A stretch of 64,000 bases of DNA from Patulibacter minatonensis DSM 18081. GTDB lineage: Bacteria; Actinomycetota; Thermoleophilia; Solirubrobacterales; Solirubrobacteraceae. The notes below the pieces were generated by a model. It did not search any database, was not told the origin of the DNA, and saw only the letters and a program-made list of their open reading frames with translations. The stretch is taken from the NCBI RefSeq assembly GCF_000519325.1, contig NZ_KI912613.1:2269261-2333260 (forward strand), written 5' to 3'. Positions 44,540 to 53,736 of this stretch are shown here, piece after piece. Numbering within the stretch: position 1 is the first letter of the stretch; each line of letters opens with the position of its first letter. Both the position numbers and the translations under genes were made by a program.

Positions 44540-44587
44540 TCGTGTTCGAAGTCCTTGTCCAGGCCAGCTCAAGTAGCGGGTTCGTGA

Positions 44588-45442
44588 GTGTTGAGTAGAT
44601 CCGTCATTAGGGAAAGCAGTGGCAGCGTCCGAGGGTCGCTTCTAGGCTTTCGGTCACGAGCCGCTGGCGGCATTCTGCTCGGGGCTCTGGTCTGCGTGGG
44701 AATGCCGGGGTGCGGGGGCGGAAATGACGTGCCGCGGGGAGATTCCCGATCGCGATCTCAGTCGCCGATCGTCGATAGCGCCAACTACTTGAAGTTCGAC
44801 AGCGATGCACCCGATGAGGCTGTCGCTGAGGCGCGAAGTATTCACAGCGACTGTGCGCCGCAGCTAACCCCGGTTCGGGTAGACCCCGAGACCTATGGCG
44901 CCCTTCCCGAGCAGCAGCGGCAAGAGGTCGAACGCCAGGTGCAGCAGAGCGCTCCGCTCGGAGCGAAGGCGTACAACATCTGTGCCGAAGACCGCGTTGG
45001 GTCGTACCGCGGGCCGGGAAACCTGAGCATCGTCGAAACGACGCAAGGCGCCAACGCCGGTCCGGACTTTCTTTACGCCCAGCGCGGCTCTCGGACCAGC
45101 GAACCATCTACAGGCCAGCGGGACTCGGGAACGGCGTCCGGCGGTGGAGGCGAAGCCGATGTAGCGAAGCGCGCATGTGACGTTCCGGAGCCGACATCGA
45201 TGAACTACTTCGATCTGTCGATCGAGGGTGGCGGAGATTGCGCCGTTGCGATCAAGCTTGTGACGAGCTATTCCCGTGGTCCCAACATGTGCTTCCTCGA
45301 TGACGGGCAGGGCGGCTACCGGCAGGTCAACCCCTGCGACCTCGAGGGGTGGGAATGCGGGTCGACCACGATCGCCAGCGAGAGCACGAAGACCAGCTGC
45401 GGAAAGGGTGAGGTCACAGTTCGGTGGGTATCCGGATCCTGA
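44588..45442 (+). CDS. Lipoprotein, unknown
   Basis: A protein of up to 284 residues. Hydrophobic AAGGILLGALVCVGMPG ends in a lipobox with Cys42 followed by a GGGND linker, so it is likely an outside-anchored lipoprotein. The domain has several cysteines (HSDCAPQ, YNICAED, KRACDVP, GDCAVAI, NMCFLDD, NPCDLEGWECGS, KTSCGK) and acidic and Gln-rich stretches. The start is uncertain: GTG at 44588 gives a long N-terminus, and GTG at ~44627 is an alternative. It belongs to the lower-GC run of exported proteins. Function unknown. Confidence 0.55.
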   Translation: MLSRSVIRESSGSVRGSLLGFRSRAAGGILLGALVCVGMPGCGGGNDVPRGDSRSRSQSPIVDSANYLKFDSDAPDEAVAEARSIHSDCAPQLTPVRVDPETYGALPEQQRQEVERQVQQSAPLGAKAYNICAEDRVGSYRGPGNLSIVETTQGANAGPDFLYAQRGSRTSEPSTGQRDSGTASGGGGEADVAKRACDVPEPTSMNYFDLSIEGGGDCAVAIKLVTSYSRGPNMCFLDDGQGGYRQVNPCDLEGWECGSTTIASESTKTSCGKGEVTVRWVSGS

Positions 45443-45677
45443 ACGCGAGTCCCCCGGCGGTGCCGCGCGAATAGGTGACGGCAAACGGAGCCGCTGGGTG
45501 TCGGCCCATTTGCGGTCCACCTCAGGAGGATGGCGAATTGCTTGATCGCGTCCTCAACCCGGGTTGACTGATCACCGGATATCGCGCGCTGCCCCGCCGG
45601 GCAGGGCGGCTCCCTGTGCGTGTATATCGGCCAAATGGCGGATTCGAGCCTGCAGAGGCCCGGCTAAATTCTTGAGC

Positions 45678-46310
45678 ATGAGGACGGTAGGAAAGTTCAA
45701 CTGCCGAATCTGGCTCGTGGCCGGAGCTTTGGCAGCCGTGCTCTCGGCTTGCGGAAACGACAAAACCGCGACCTCGCCGGCTAGTAGCACTGTCAAGTCC
45801 TCGGCCAGCAAATCACGTCCGACCGCGCAGGCGCTCGGTCCGCTGCACGGATCGCTTCGATGCGTCCTTTCTGACGCAGAAGTTCGCAAGATTCTCGGCA
45901 GAGAGGACGTCGGTCTCGTCACTGACGGTCCGACGCAGACCGGCAACAACATGGGCGAATGTGTCTACGCGCCCGAAGACTCCGACGAGCGGCCAGCGGG
46001 CCCAGGCATCAGCCTCCTCCTGGCAGAAGACTCGTGCGCAGCCTCGCGAGCGGCCATTGAGGGCCAGAGCGCCAACGGCGCCAGCACCGGGGAAGTAGTC
46101 ACTCGAGATGGCGCATTCGGTCCTGGCTCGTTCAGCCTCGTGAACGAGGACCCCGCTTCCCCAACGAGCGGGGCTACGACATGCATGCCGGTCGCCGGAT
46201 CCAAACGTCTTATTGCAGTAGTTACGTTCGGCACGAACGAGCAAAACACCGAAGCTCACCGGGAAACCGCGCTTGACGCAACCCGCACCATCCGCGCGCG
46301 GGTCAAATAA
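45678..46310 (+). CDS. Lipoprotein, unknown
   Basis: A 210-residue lipoprotein. Signal VGKFNCRIWLVAGALAAVLSACGND with lipobox LSAC (Cys27), then a Ser/Thr-rich linker and a folded domain with C63 (RCVLSDAEVRKILG), GECVYAPEDSD, DSCAASRAAIEG and TCMPVAG. The layout (linker, then domain opening with SDAEVRKILGR) is reminiscent of DUF3558-like lipoproteins such as the one at 5029, though sequence similarity is weak. ATG at 45678 was chosen as the start of the signal. Lower GC. Function unknown. Confidence 0.65.
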   Translation: MRTVGKFNCRIWLVAGALAAVLSACGNDKTATSPASSTVKSSASKSRPTAQALGPLHGSLRCVLSDAEVRKILGREDVGLVTDGPTQTGNNMGECVYAPEDSDERPAGPGISLLLAEDSCAASRAAIEGQSANGASTGEVVTRDGAFGPGSFSLVNEDPASPTSGATTCMPVAGSKRLIAVVTFGTNEQNTEAHRETALDATRTIRARVK

Positions 46311-46568
46311 GAGATCCACTTCGTTCAGGCCGATAACGAGCTGGATCCCGTTGACCCGCTATCGCGCGCCGGCCGGCGCGGCCCCGCTTCCGGACGGCGC
46401 TCGACGCGCCCCCGGATAACCCTGGGCCGATCAGCCGCTGGCCGCCGCGTCGAGGCCGTGCACGCTGGGCCCCGATGGATCGCCGAGCAGCCGATAACGA
46501 GCGCGTGGCTTGCTCATCGCGAAAGTCCGCGGCCGCTCACGCTGGCGAAGCTCTAGGTTTCTCGCGTG

Positions 46569-47426
46569 ATGTGGCGCGCTAGCAGTCGGTTGGGAGCCTG
46601 CCTGACAGGGCTCGGAATGGTTGTAGGGATATGCGGTTCTGCTGCGGCCGACGTCGCGGGGCCCGTCTACAGCCCAGAGGCCTCGGGAGGGAAAACCCCC
46701 GTTGAGCGCCCATCAGCTTGGGAAGTTCGCGGTACGGACCTCACCGCGCTGTATGGACACATTCGGGACGTGACGTGGTCGACCTGGGGCGAGGAGACGG
46801 CGCTGGGCGCCGGATCGATCGAGACCGATGCTCGCGGGGATCGAACCCAACGGGTCGGGGTCGCCTTCGCGAAGCCGGTCTCCTGCGCGGGGAACTTGCT
46901 CTACTCGGAGCTACGGATCTCTCCTGAGGCCGGCGAAAGCCTCCCAGCCGAGCTGCTGCCGTTCACCTTCGTCAAGCGGCCGTGCATCATTCGCGCGGGC
47001 CCGTACGCGCGGCTGTCTAACTCGCACGCTCTTTCGACTCGCCAGGACCGAGAGGAACGCGGAGGATCGTGCCCGGTCAGGCTCTTCTCACGGGCGAGCG
47101 GGGGCTACCCACTCTTCTGTCGGATGACGTGGACGGGCTGGAATACACCCACGGCTCGCGGGGTCGGCGTGATGCGGACCGGGCCTGCGCAGTACGGCGC
47201 CGAGGTCGTCTTTTCTCGACCCGCACTGTGCGGGGGCAGAGTTTCGTACACGCGGATGCGTTACACGCGTCGGGGGAGCCGGGAGACGGTGACCGTCCAG
47301 CTGGGAACCCTGACCGAGGCGCACGCAAAGGAGCTGCGCCGCAACATCACGCGCCGTGCGGGGCCGAAGGTGACGCGCACGGAGCGTCTCGAGGGCTGCT
47401 CCGCACCGGCGCCGGGCTTCCGCTGA
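46569..47426 (+). CDS. Secreted protein, unknown
   Basis: A 285-residue exported protein. Signal peptide around SSRLGACLTGLGMVVGICGSAAADV (cleavage near ADA/AAAD). The mature part seems to hold two similar strand-rich halves: 'TWSTWGEETALGAGSIETDARGD...VGVAFAKPVSCAG' and 'TWTGWNTPTARGVGVMRTG...EVVFSRPALCGG', each ending with a cysteine, so an internal duplication is likely. ATG at 46569; GTG at 46566 is an in-frame alternative. It ends the run of lower-GC exported genes; the convergent murD-like gene follows. Confidence 0.65.
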   Translation: MWRASSRLGACLTGLGMVVGICGSAAADVAGPVYSPEASGGKTPVERPSAWEVRGTDLTALYGHIRDVTWSTWGEETALGAGSIETDARGDRTQRVGVAFAKPVSCAGNLLYSELRISPEAGESLPAELLPFTFVKRPCIIRAGPYARLSNSHALSTRQDREERGGSCPVRLFSRASGGYPLFCRMTWTGWNTPTARGVGVMRTGPAQYGAEVVFSRPALCGGRVSYTRMRYTRRGSRETVTVQLGTLTEAHAKELRRNITRRAGPKVTRTERLEGCSAPAPGFR

Positions 47427-47691
47427 GTTCAAGCGGGCGTCGCGCGGCATCGGGTCGCCTCGGCGCCGATCCTGTCGCCGGTTCAGGGCGATCCTTGGGA
47501 GCTCCGCGTGCTCGAGGACGTGGTCACGGACGCGACTGCCATCGCGGTCACCATCCGATCCACCTTGGGCGCGCGCTCGGCGGCAGACAACGGGGCATCG
47601 CGCGCTCGAGTGGTGTCCGTTTTGCGAGCGATAGTGCGGATTTCCACTCGGATCAAGCGACGTCGACCGGTATCGCGAACACCGGTTCGTC

Positions 47692-49218
47692 TCACCCCAC
47701 GTCCAAGGCCTCCACCGCCGCCCGGAAGCGGTCCCCCCGGTCCTCGAAGTCCCGGAACACGTTGTGGCTCGGGGCCGCGGGGGAGAGGAGGACCGTCGCG
47801 CCCGGCGGGGCGATGCGGACGGCGGCCGCGACGGCCGCGGCGCTGACCGTGTCCGGATCGCCGTCGGGGACGACCTCGATCGCGGGGTGCGACCCGTCGC
47901 CGGACGCGTCGGACCCATGGGCGGTGGGCGCCGCGCCGTCGCCGCTGCAGGCCCGCGCCAGCGCCTCCGCCAGCGCCGGTCCCGTCCCAGGCAGGGCCAC
48001 GAGGCCCGCGACGCTGACCTCGGCCGGCGGCTCGCCGATCGCGCCCGTCGGCACCCGGCCGGTCGCCAGGGCGTCGACCAGCGCGGCGTACTCCTGGTCG
48101 CGGTCCACGCCGCCCGCGAGGAGGACGACCGGGCCCGGGGCGAAGGCGGCGATCGCGGCCATGGCGGCCTCCGGGGTGGTCGAGATCGAGTCGTCGACCC
48201 AGGTCCGGCCCGCGCGGGTGGAGACGATCTCCTGGCGGTGGGGGAGGGTCGCGAAGTCGCGCAGGGCTCCCGCGAGGTCGGGGATCTCGTGGCCGAGGGC
48301 CCGGACGCACTCGAGCGCCGCGCAGACGTTGCGGGCGCCGATCACGCCGCGGACGGGCAGCTCGTCGACGCCGCAGAGGTCGTTCGGTCCGTCGAGCACC
48401 CGGCCGCCCGCGACGTGCAGGCCGTGCGGCTCGTCGACCCACAGGACCGGGGCGCGGAGGCGCTCGGCGGCGTCACGCAGCCGGGGATCGGCGTGCGACA
48501 GGACCGCCAGCCGGGGGCCGTCGCCGGCGGTCAGGATCCGCAGCTTGTCGGCGTGGTACGTCGCCTCGTCGCCGTGCCACGGCAGGTGGTCGCGCAGCAG
48601 GTTCGTGACGACCGCGACCGTGGGGGACCGGGGCAGGTCGGCCAGCTGGTAGCTCGAGAGCTCCAGGACCCACGCGTCGGGGGAGCGCGCGGGGCGGAGC
48701 TCGTCCAGGAGCGGCGCGCCGATGTTCCCCATCAGGCGGCTGGAGATCCCGGCCTTGCCGAGCAGGTGGTGCAGGAGCGAGCTGGTGGTGCTCTTGCCCT
48801 TCGTGCCCGTGATGCCGATGACCGTCTCGGTCGACGCGCGCTCGGCGAGCCACAGCGCCGTGCCGCTCGTCAGGACCGCCCCGCGGGACCGGACGTGGTC
48901 GGCCTCGGGGCCACGGACCGGCACGCCCGGGGACCGGATGACCACGTCGCAGGACGCCAGCGCGTCGAGGCCCCCGTCGCCGTGCAGCCACGGGACCGGC
49001 GCACCACCGGGACCGGGGGGGAGGGGCGCCGCCCCGGCGGGCGGCGGGCCGGACGTCGCGACCACCGCGGTGCACGTCGGCGCGTGTGCGGCGAGCGCCC
49101 GGATCGCCGCCGCGCCCTCGCGCCCGGCACCCCAGATGCCGACGCGCCGGCCGGCCAGGTCGTCGACGCGGAGGTCGGCCGGCGGGAGCGGCGGGGGCGG
49201 CAGCGGGTCCACGGGCAC
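47692..49218 (-). CDS. MurD-family Mur ligase (possibly MurD2 type)
   Basis: A 508-residue Mur ligase: adds glutamate to UDP-MurNAc-L-Ala in peptidoglycan synthesis, with ATP. N-terminal VGIWGAGREGAAAIRAL (Rossmann-like), P-loop GITGTKGKSTTSSLL, LELSSYQLADLPRSP, NLLRDHLPWHGDEATYHADKLRIL and C-terminal PHRQEIVSTRAGRTWVDDSISTTPEAAMAA. WGAGREG at the N-terminus is reminiscent of the MurD2 group that uses L-Glu with the epimerase MurL; that assignment is uncertain and no murL is here. No other cell-wall gene is adjacent, unlike a dcw cluster. GTG at 49218 chosen; GTG at 49212 also possible. Confidence 0.9.
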   Translation of the reverse strand: MPVDPLPPPPLPPADLRVDDLAGRRVGIWGAGREGAAAIRALAAHAPTCTAVVATSGPPPAGAAPLPPGPGGAPVPWLHGDGGLDALASCDVVIRSPGVPVRGPEADHVRSRGAVLTSGTALWLAERASTETVIGITGTKGKSTTSSLLHHLLGKAGISSRLMGNIGAPLLDELRPARSPDAWVLELSSYQLADLPRSPTVAVVTNLLRDHLPWHGDEATYHADKLRILTAGDGPRLAVLSHADPRLRDAAERLRAPVLWVDEPHGLHVAGGRVLDGPNDLCGVDELPVRGVIGARNVCAALECVRALGHEIPDLAGALRDFATLPHRQEIVSTRAGRTWVDDSISTTPEAAMAAIAAFAPGPVVLLAGGVDRDQEYAALVDALATGRVPTGAIGEPPAEVSVAGLVALPGTGPALAEALARACSGDGAAPTAHGSDASGDGSHPAIEVVPDGDPDTVSAAAVAAAVRIAPPGATVLLSPAAPSHNVFRDFEDRGDRFRAAVEALDVG

Positions 49219-49342
49219 GACGTGAGGGTATTCGGGCGATCTCCGCGAAGCACGGCGCCGGACCGGGAGGCTCCTGCTCCCGCGGGGTCGGCCGCCCGCA
49301 GCGCGGCCCGCTCCCCGGGCGCCCCCGCGTATCCTGCCCCGG

Positions 49343-50530
49343 ATGCGTGCCGCGACGAGCATTCCGGTGGTCGTCGCCGCGCTCCTCCTCGCCGGCTGCG
49401 GGGGCGGGGGCGGCGACGAGAAGGACGTCGCCGCCCGGCCCGTGCCGCCCGAGGCCACGCAGCTCTCGCCGCAGCGGATCCTGAAGTCCCCGACGCTGCG
49501 CAGCACCGACGTCGCGCGCGGGTTCGTGCGGATCTCCGGGCTCGTGCAGGAGCCCGGTGCCGACGGACGGGTCCTCGTGCTGGAGCAGGACGGCACCGCC
49601 CGCTGGCTCGACGGGGACCGCCCCGCGGCCGGGCCGCCGTTCCTCGACCTGCGGACCCTCGTCTCCACCAAGGACGAGCAGGGGCTCCTCGGCCTGGCGT
49701 TCGTGCCGGGCGCGAAGGGCGAGCGCGTCGTCGTCCACTACACGGACAAGAAGAGCCACACGCAGGTCGTGCGCTTCGCCGTCCGCGACGGGCGGGTCGA
49801 CCCCGGGAGCGCCGAGACGCTGCTCGAGGTCGAGCAGCCGTACGCGAACAACAACGGCGGCGAGCCCGTGATCGGGCCGGACGGCCGGCTGTACGTCGGC
49901 CTCGGCGACGGCGGCTCCGCCTACGACCCCCGGCAGGAGGCCCAGGACCGCGAGTCGCAGCTGGGCAAGATCCTGAGCACCGACCCGACCGCCGCGAAGC
50001 CGTCGTGGCGGCAGGTCGCGATCGGCGTGCGCAACCCGTGGCGCCTGAGCTTCGACGCCCGCACCGGCGATCTGTGGGTCGCCGACGCCGGCCGCGACTC
50101 CGCCGAGCAGCAGACCCAGGAGGTCGACCGCATCCCGGCGTCCGACCTGCGGCGCCGGCGCACCGTCAACCTCGGCTGGCCCGCGTTCGAGGGCGCGCGC
50201 GACCAGACGAACCGGCGGCTCACCAGCGGCCTGCCGCTGGTCTGGCCCGTCGTGTCCTATCCGCAGCGCGACGGCTGCAACGTCGTCGGCGGGCGCGTGA
50301 TCCGCGGCGCCGCGGCGAAGGCCCTCCCGGTCCTGCGCGACCGGTACGTCTTCGGCGACACCTGCACGAGCCTCGTCTCCTCGATCCCCGCGGACGACGG
50401 TCCCGGGCAGGAGGTCCGCCGCGAGGGCATCACGGTGCCGCAGGTGACGGCGTTCCTGTTCGACCGTCGGGGCCGGCTCCTGGTCGGCGGGCAGGACGGC
50501 GCGGTCCGGCGGCTCCGCGACGCGCGCTGA
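49343..50530 (+). CDS. PQQ-type soluble sugar dehydrogenase-like lipoprotein
   Basis: A 395-residue protein of the glucose/sorbosone dehydrogenase (HHIP-like) family. Lipobox LLLAGC (Cys19) anchors it outside. The six-bladed propeller shows the diagnostic blocks EQGLLGLAFVPG, NNNGGEPVIGPDGRLYVGLGDGG, LSTDPTAAKPSW, IGVRNPWRLSFDARTGDLWVADAG and NLGWPAFEG, plus a His-poor GGRVIRG region. Enzymes of this group oxidise sugars with PQQ, but many actinobacterial members have no known substrate, and no PQQ genes are seen here. The gene is four bases before the CopD-like gene, so co-transcription is likely. Confidence 0.9.
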   Translation: MRAATSIPVVVAALLLAGCGGGGGDEKDVAARPVPPEATQLSPQRILKSPTLRSTDVARGFVRISGLVQEPGADGRVLVLEQDGTARWLDGDRPAAGPPFLDLRTLVSTKDEQGLLGLAFVPGAKGERVVVHYTDKKSHTQVVRFAVRDGRVDPGSAETLLEVEQPYANNNGGEPVIGPDGRLYVGLGDGGSAYDPRQEAQDRESQLGKILSTDPTAAKPSWRQVAIGVRNPWRLSFDARTGDLWVADAGRDSAEQQTQEVDRIPASDLRRRRTVNLGWPAFEGARDQTNRRLTSGLPLVWPVVSYPQRDGCNVVGGRVIRGAAAKALPVLRDRYVFGDTCTSLVSSIPADDGPGQEVRREGITVPQVTAFLFDRRGRLLVGGQDGAVRRLRDAR

Positions 50531-50533
50531 GTC

Positions 50534-52585
50534 GTGCGGCGCACCGTCGTCATCGTCGCGGCGGTCGTCGCCGTGCTCCTCGGGTCCGCCGGGCCCGCGG
50601 CGGCGCACGACGACGACCCGGCGTACGAGACGACGATCGCCGGTGCCACGCCGCGGGTCCCGGGACTGACCGTCGCGCTCGGCCACGGCGGCACGGAGCT
50701 GCAGGTCGTCAACCGCACGGGCGGCACCGTCGAGGTCCCCGGCTACCGCGGCGAGCCGTACCTGCGGCTCCTGCCCGACGGCCGGACGCAGGAGAACCTC
50801 CGCAGCCAGGCGACGTACGTCAACCGCGACCCGACCGGGCGGACCGCCGCCCCCGCGTCCGCCGACGCCTCCGGGCCACGGTCCCCCGCCCGCTGGCGGA
50901 CGACCGGCCGCGACGGACGGGTGGCCTTCCACGACCACCGGATCCACTGGATGGGCGCGCCCGGGACGCCGGCGCCGCAGGTGCGCGACCCGGCCGTCCG
51001 GCAGGTCGTCGAGCGCTGGCGGGTCCCGCTCGACGCCGACGGGCGCCGGGTCGCCGTGACGGGGACGCTGGTCTGGAAGGGGCGCGGGGCGTCCGCGGTC
51101 CCGACCGCCGCGCCGGTGACCGTCAGCCCCGTCGGCGGCGGGGGCGCGGACGGCGCGCCGGCGCGCACCGCCCCGGCGGGTGTCGGCACCGGCCTCGCGG
51201 TCGCCCGGGCGGTCCGGTACCTCGCGATCGGCGGCGCCGCCGGGCTGCTCGTGCTCCTGCTCGTCGTCTGGTCGCCGCTGCGCGGCCGGGGCGTCGTCCC
51301 GGACGACACCGACGACGCGTTCGCCCGCCGGACCGGGCGCCTGCTGACCCTCGCGGCGGGCGCGGGCGTCGTCGCGTCGGTCGTCGCACTCGTGCTGCAC
51401 GGCGCAGAGGTGGCCGGAACCGGCGTGGGCGACGCCCTCCGGCCCTCGGCGCTCGGCGACGCGGCGCGCACGCGGGTCGGCGCGTGGTTCGTGGTCACCG
51501 CCGTCGCGTCGGCGTGGCTGGCGGTCGTCGCCGGCGCGGCCGCCCGGACCTCCACGGGGGTCCGTGGGGCGGCGGGCCGGTCGGCGCTCCTGGCCGCGCT
51601 GCTCTGCGCGGTGCTCGTCGTCGCCCCGGCCCTCGACGGGCACGCCGTGTCGTCCCCGACGTCGTGGGCGCTCGTGCCGATCCAGATCGTCCACGTCGCG
51701 GGGATGGGGGCGTGGCTCGGCGGCCTGGCCGGACTCGTGCTCGTCCTCCCGCACGCGCTGCGGACCCTGCCGGAGGGACGGGAGCGCCTGGCGCTGACCT
51801 CGTCGGTCCTCGTCCGGTTCTCCCCGGTGGCGCTCGGCGCCGTCGCCGTCCTGACGCTCGCGGGGACCGTGCTGGCGATCCTCCACCTGACGACGCTCTA
51901 CGACCTGACCGACACCGCGTACGGACGCGCGATCCTCGTGAAGGTCGTGCTCCTGACCGCCGCGATCGGCGTCGCCGTGGCGCAGCGCGAGGTCCTCCTG
52001 CCCCGGCTCCGGCGCCTCGCGGCCGGGGAGCCCGCCGCCGAGGACCTCCGCGCGGACGAGGTGGCGCCCGTCGAGGGCCCGTCCGCAGCGGGTCCGGCCG
52101 ACGACGAGGACGACGACGCCCCGGCGCCCCCGCCCGCCGCGACCGCGCACCACGTGCGCCTGGCGCTGCGCTCCGAGGTCCTCCTCCTCGTCGCCGTGCT
52201 CGCCGCGACCGGGGCCCTCGCCGGCTACCCGCCGCCGCGGGCCGACACCTCCGGTCCCGCCGTCGTGGTCCGCGAGGCCTCCGGCGTGCGCCTGCTGCTC
52301 ACGGTCGACCCGGCCCGGACGGGACGCAACGCGCTGCGTCTGCAGGTGACCGGCCGGAGCGGGGTGCCCGTCGTGGCGTCCGGCCTGACGGTCCGCGCCG
52401 TCCCGCCGGGACGCAGCGGCGGCAGCGACGTCCCCGTGACCGTCGCGGTCACGCGCACGGCCCCCGGTCGCTGGGTCGCCGAGGACGTGCCGCTCGACAC
52501 GCGCGGGACCTGGCGGATCGAGGTCGGGCTGACGGCCCCCGGCGCGGGGCGCGTCTCGCAGTCGATCGCGGTGCGCGTCCGATGA
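50534..52585 (+). CDS. CopD-like membrane protein with N- and C-terminal extracytoplasmic domains
   Basis: A 683-residue protein. Signal peptide VVIVAAVVAVLLGSAGPAAA; an outside domain of ~190 residues (AHDDDPAYETTIAGATPRVPG, FHDHRIHWMG with several His, a possible metal-binding face); then about eight membrane helices with CopD features (IVHVAGMGAWLGGLAGLVLVLPHAL, FSPVALGAVAVLTLAGTVLAI, ILVKVVLLTAAIGVAVAQREVLLPRL). An acidic loop (GPADDEDDDAPAP) precedes the last helices, and a FixH-like outside domain ends the protein. It probably imports or buffers copper for cupro-enzymes. Starts with GTG at 50534. It overlaps the next small frame by ATGA and is followed by ycnI, a known copper-linked partner. 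Confidence 0.88.
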   Translation: MRRTVVIVAAVVAVLLGSAGPAAAHDDDPAYETTIAGATPRVPGLTVALGHGGTELQVVNRTGGTVEVPGYRGEPYLRLLPDGRTQENLRSQATYVNRDPTGRTAAPASADASGPRSPARWRTTGRDGRVAFHDHRIHWMGAPGTPAPQVRDPAVRQVVERWRVPLDADGRRVAVTGTLVWKGRGASAVPTAAPVTVSPVGGGGADGAPARTAPAGVGTGLAVARAVRYLAIGGAAGLLVLLLVVWSPLRGRGVVPDDTDDAFARRTGRLLTLAAGAGVVASVVALVLHGAEVAGTGVGDALRPSALGDAARTRVGAWFVVTAVASAWLAVVAGAAARTSTGVRGAAGRSALLAALLCAVLVVAPALDGHAVSSPTSWALVPIQIVHVAGMGAWLGGLAGLVLVLPHALRTLPEGRERLALTSSVLVRFSPVALGAVAVLTLAGTVLAILHLTTLYDLTDTAYGRAILVKVVLLTAAIGVAVAQREVLLPRLRRLAAGEPAAEDLRADEVAPVEGPSAAGPADDEDDDAPAPPPAATAHHVRLALRSEVLLLVAVLAATGALAGYPPPRADTSGPAVVVREASGVRLLLTVDPARTGRNALRLQVTGRSGVPVVASGLTVRAVPPGRSGGSDVPVTVAVTRTAPGRWVAEDVPLDTRGTWRIEVGLTAPGAGRVSQSIAVRVR

Positions 52586-52812
52586 CCGCGATGCACGTCG
52601 CGCTCGCGCTCGCGCCCGCGCTGCTGCTCCTGATCGCACTCGTCTTCGGGCGCTACCCGGGCGAGGCGACGCTCGAGCGGTTCCGCCGCGGAGGCCGGCC
52701 ACGCCGCGTCCGCCGCCCGAGCGCCCGCCTCGGCGCCCCGCGCGCCGGGCACCGCTGTCCGCCGCGCGGCGGGCGCCTGATCGGGGCCGGCGTCGCGTCC
52801 CGACCACCACCA
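52582..52812 (+). CDS. Small membrane-protein ORF without a convincing stop
   Basis: ATG at 52582 overlaps the CopD-like stop (ATGA), giving MTAMHVALALAPALLLLIALVFGRYPGEATLERFRRGG, a plausible small membrane protein followed by a basic tail (PRGGRLIGAGVASRPPPRR). The frame does not close there: it runs on through the ycnI gene in another register until 53718. The end shown is approximate. It could be a real small gene with a frameshift or lost stop, or a chance frame. Confidence 0.35.
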
Positions 52813-52912
52813 CGTCGCGGGGTTCCCTCCCACCGCAGCACGCCGACCCGCCCGCGGACTCCCGTCCGCGTGCGCGCCGGTGCCCACAGCTCCACGACAG
52901 AAGGACCCACGC

Positions 52913-53632
52913 ATGACCCGCAGCACCACCACCACCGCCCTCGCCGCGGCCGCGACGACGCTCGCGCTCGCGCTGCCCGCCGCGGCCGGCGCCCACGTCA
53001 CCGTCCAGCCGACCGACCTCCCGGCCGGCGGCTACAGCGTCGTCGACGTCCGCGTCCCGAACGAGCAGGACGACAAGGGCACCGTGAAGGTCGAGCTCCA
53101 GCTGCCGCCCGGCGTCTCCTACGCCGCGTACCAGCCGGTGCCGAACTGGACGGCGAAGATCACGACGCGCACGCCCGTGAAGCCGTTCTCGGTCGAGGGC
53201 CAGCCGGCCGAGGAGGAGATCTCGACGATCACCTGGACCGGCAAGGGCAAGGAGGGCGTGATCGCCCCCGGGCAGTTCCTCCAGTTCCCGGTGTCGCTCC
53301 GCGTCCCGGACGGCGCCGAGGGCTCGAAGATCACGTTCAAGGCGCTCCAGACCTACGAGGGCGGCGAGGTCGTCCGCTGGATCGGCGCGCCCGACACCGA
53401 GAGGCCCGCGCCGACCGTGACACTCGACGAGGCCGAGGACGAGCACGGCGACGGCAAGCACGCCGCCGCCGGCGGCACCGCCGCGCCGGCCACGGCCGCC
53501 GCCCGGGCCTCGGACGACGACTCCGACGACGACGGCAGCGACGCGCTGCCGATCGCCCTCGGCGCCGCCGGGCTCGTCGCCGGACTCGCCGGGTTCGGGA
53601 TCGCGCTCTCCGGGCGCCGCCGGAACGCCTGA
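52913..53632 (+). CDS. YcnI-like (DUF1775) copper-linked protein
   Basis: A 239-residue exported protein: signal TTALAAAATTLALALPAAAGA, and after cleavage the mature N-terminus begins HVTVQPTDLPAGGYSVVDVRVPNEQDDKGT, the family hallmark (the N-terminal His and a nearby Trp bind Cu(II) in characterised YcnI). The body is a strand-rich domain (VKVELQLPPGVSYAAYQPVPNW, EISTITWTGKG, FLQFPVSLRVPDG). After an acidic linker (DEAEDEHGDGKHA, DDDSDDDG) a C-terminal membrane helix anchors it (LPIALGAAGLVAGLAGFGIAL). Context with CopD and PQQ-type dehydrogenase supports a copper-delivery role. Confidence 0.95.
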   Translation: MTRSTTTTALAAAATTLALALPAAAGAHVTVQPTDLPAGGYSVVDVRVPNEQDDKGTVKVELQLPPGVSYAAYQPVPNWTAKITTRTPVKPFSVEGQPAEEEISTITWTGKGKEGVIAPGQFLQFPVSLRVPDGAEGSKITFKALQTYEGGEVVRWIGAPDTERPAPTVTLDEAEDEHGDGKHAAAGGTAAPATAAARASDDDSDDDGSDALPIALGAAGLVAGLAGFGIALSGRRRNA

Positions 53633-53736
53633 GCACCGGGCCGGAGCGGACCTCGGTCCGTTCCGGCCGCCGTGCCTCAGCCGACGTTTACCGGTCCTTC
53701 AGTGCCGACGCCCGCTGATGCGCCACAATGCTCCGC

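Noticed and set aside
46329-46502. 13-bp direct repeat GCCGATAACGAGC at 46329 and 46490
   Set aside because: Too short and isolated to call an attachment site or insertion footprint.
47764-53718. Very long plus-strand frame of ~1980 codons
   Set aside because: It is antisense or out of register to murD-like, PQQ, CopD-like and ycnI genes; only the small stretch from 52582 has any independent merit.
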